Shown here piece by piece: positions 5,546-5,611 of a stretch of 5,611 nt of DNA. How positions within the stretch are numbered: position 1 is the first letter of the stretch; each line of letters starts with the position of its first letter. The DNA lies in NCBI GenBank assembly GCA_030744635.1, contig JASLQE010000307.1:1-5611 (forward strand). The letters are read 5' to 3'. Below the pieces are notes generated by a model. The model was not told the DNA's origin. It searched no databases and was given only the letters and a program-made list of their open reading frames with translations. The position numbers and the translations under genes are program-made. The stretch comes from Dehalococcoidia bacterium. GTDB lineage: Bacteria; Chloroflexota; Dehalococcoidia; JACVQG01; JAHKAY01.

Positions 5546-5611
5546 ATGAGGGGAAGCAGGTTTAGCGAGGAGCAGATTATCAGGGTGCTGCAGGAAGCCC
5601 AGGCCGGAGTA
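5546..5611 (+). CDS. IS3-family transposase OrfA, N-terminal fragment (cut by window edge)
   Basis: Only the first 22 codons are in the window. They read MRGSRFSEEQIIRVLQEAQA followed by GV, very close to the typical IS3-family (IS407-like) OrfA opening, in which a basic start is followed by SRFTEEQII and a helix leading into the helix-turn-helix that binds the element ends. In this family OrfA and the downstream OrfB catalytic integrase are usually joined by a -1 frameshift; none of that is visible here. The start is fixed by the well-placed ribosome binding site. Whether the element is intact cannot be judged from this fragment. Confidence 0.85.
   Translation, partial: MRGSRFSEEQIIRVLQEAQAGV

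Larger units (their letters stand above)
5471..5611 (+). mobile_element. Left end of an IS3-family insertion sequence (partial)
   Basis: The stretch begins TGACCTGCCCCCC, which resembles the TG-starting terminal repeats of IS3-family elements, and 75 nt later an OrfA-like gene starts. The exact left boundary is inferred from this terminal pattern; the right end, the second inverted repeat and any target duplication lie outside the window, so the boundary cannot be proven here. The transposase-like start and the spacing from the end fit an IS3 element, possibly of the IS407 type. Confidence 0.6.

Noticed and set aside
1..5611. A novel defence, CRISPR or other undescribed multi-gene system
   Set aside because: All substantial genes are recognised housekeeping genes, there are no spaced repeats, and the only accessory DNA is the edge of an ordinary insertion sequence.

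Overview
This window is a GC-rich bacterial chromosome segment with four housekeeping genes on the + strand and the start of an insertion sequence at its right edge. The layout is ftsA (3' part only), ftsZ, terminator, NrdR-box promoter, nrdR, nrdJ, IS3-type left end. The strongest matches I recall for the protein sequences, and for ftsA-ftsZ followed by nrdR and a B12-dependent ribonucleotide reductase, are in Chloroflexota, especially Dehalococcoidia. This assignment is inferred from memory of gene order and protein style and was not tested by any search.

Positions 1-2150 form a cell-division unit. FtsA is the actin-like membrane anchor of the Z-ring, and its stop codon lies 14 nt before the FtsZ start. 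FtsZ is the tubulin-like GTPase. A GC-rich hairpin after ftsZ probably ends this transcript.

Positions 2160-5403 form a deoxynucleotide-supply unit. The intergenic region carries two NrdR-box-like sequences with a 15-bp gap, placed around a TTGACA -35 and an extended -10 element. They lie immediately upstream of nrdR, the gene for the repressor expected to bind them. nrdJ, an adenosylcobalamin-dependent class II ribonucleotide reductase, follows 12 nt after nrdR, so the pair looks like one autoregulated operon. The NrdJ N-terminus looks like a decayed ATP-cone: helices resembling that fold remain but the nucleotide-binding start is absent. Transcriptional control by NrdR, whose own ATP-cone looks intact, may therefore carry more of the regulatory load.

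Positions 5404-5611 hold a short unassigned spacer, then what looks like the left end of an IS3-family element with the first 22 codons of its OrfA, cut by the window edge. No tRNA, rRNA, CRISPR array or novel multi-gene system is visible. The items most worth checking are the NrdR operator, the eroded NrdJ ATP-cone, and the unusual FtsZ C-terminus.
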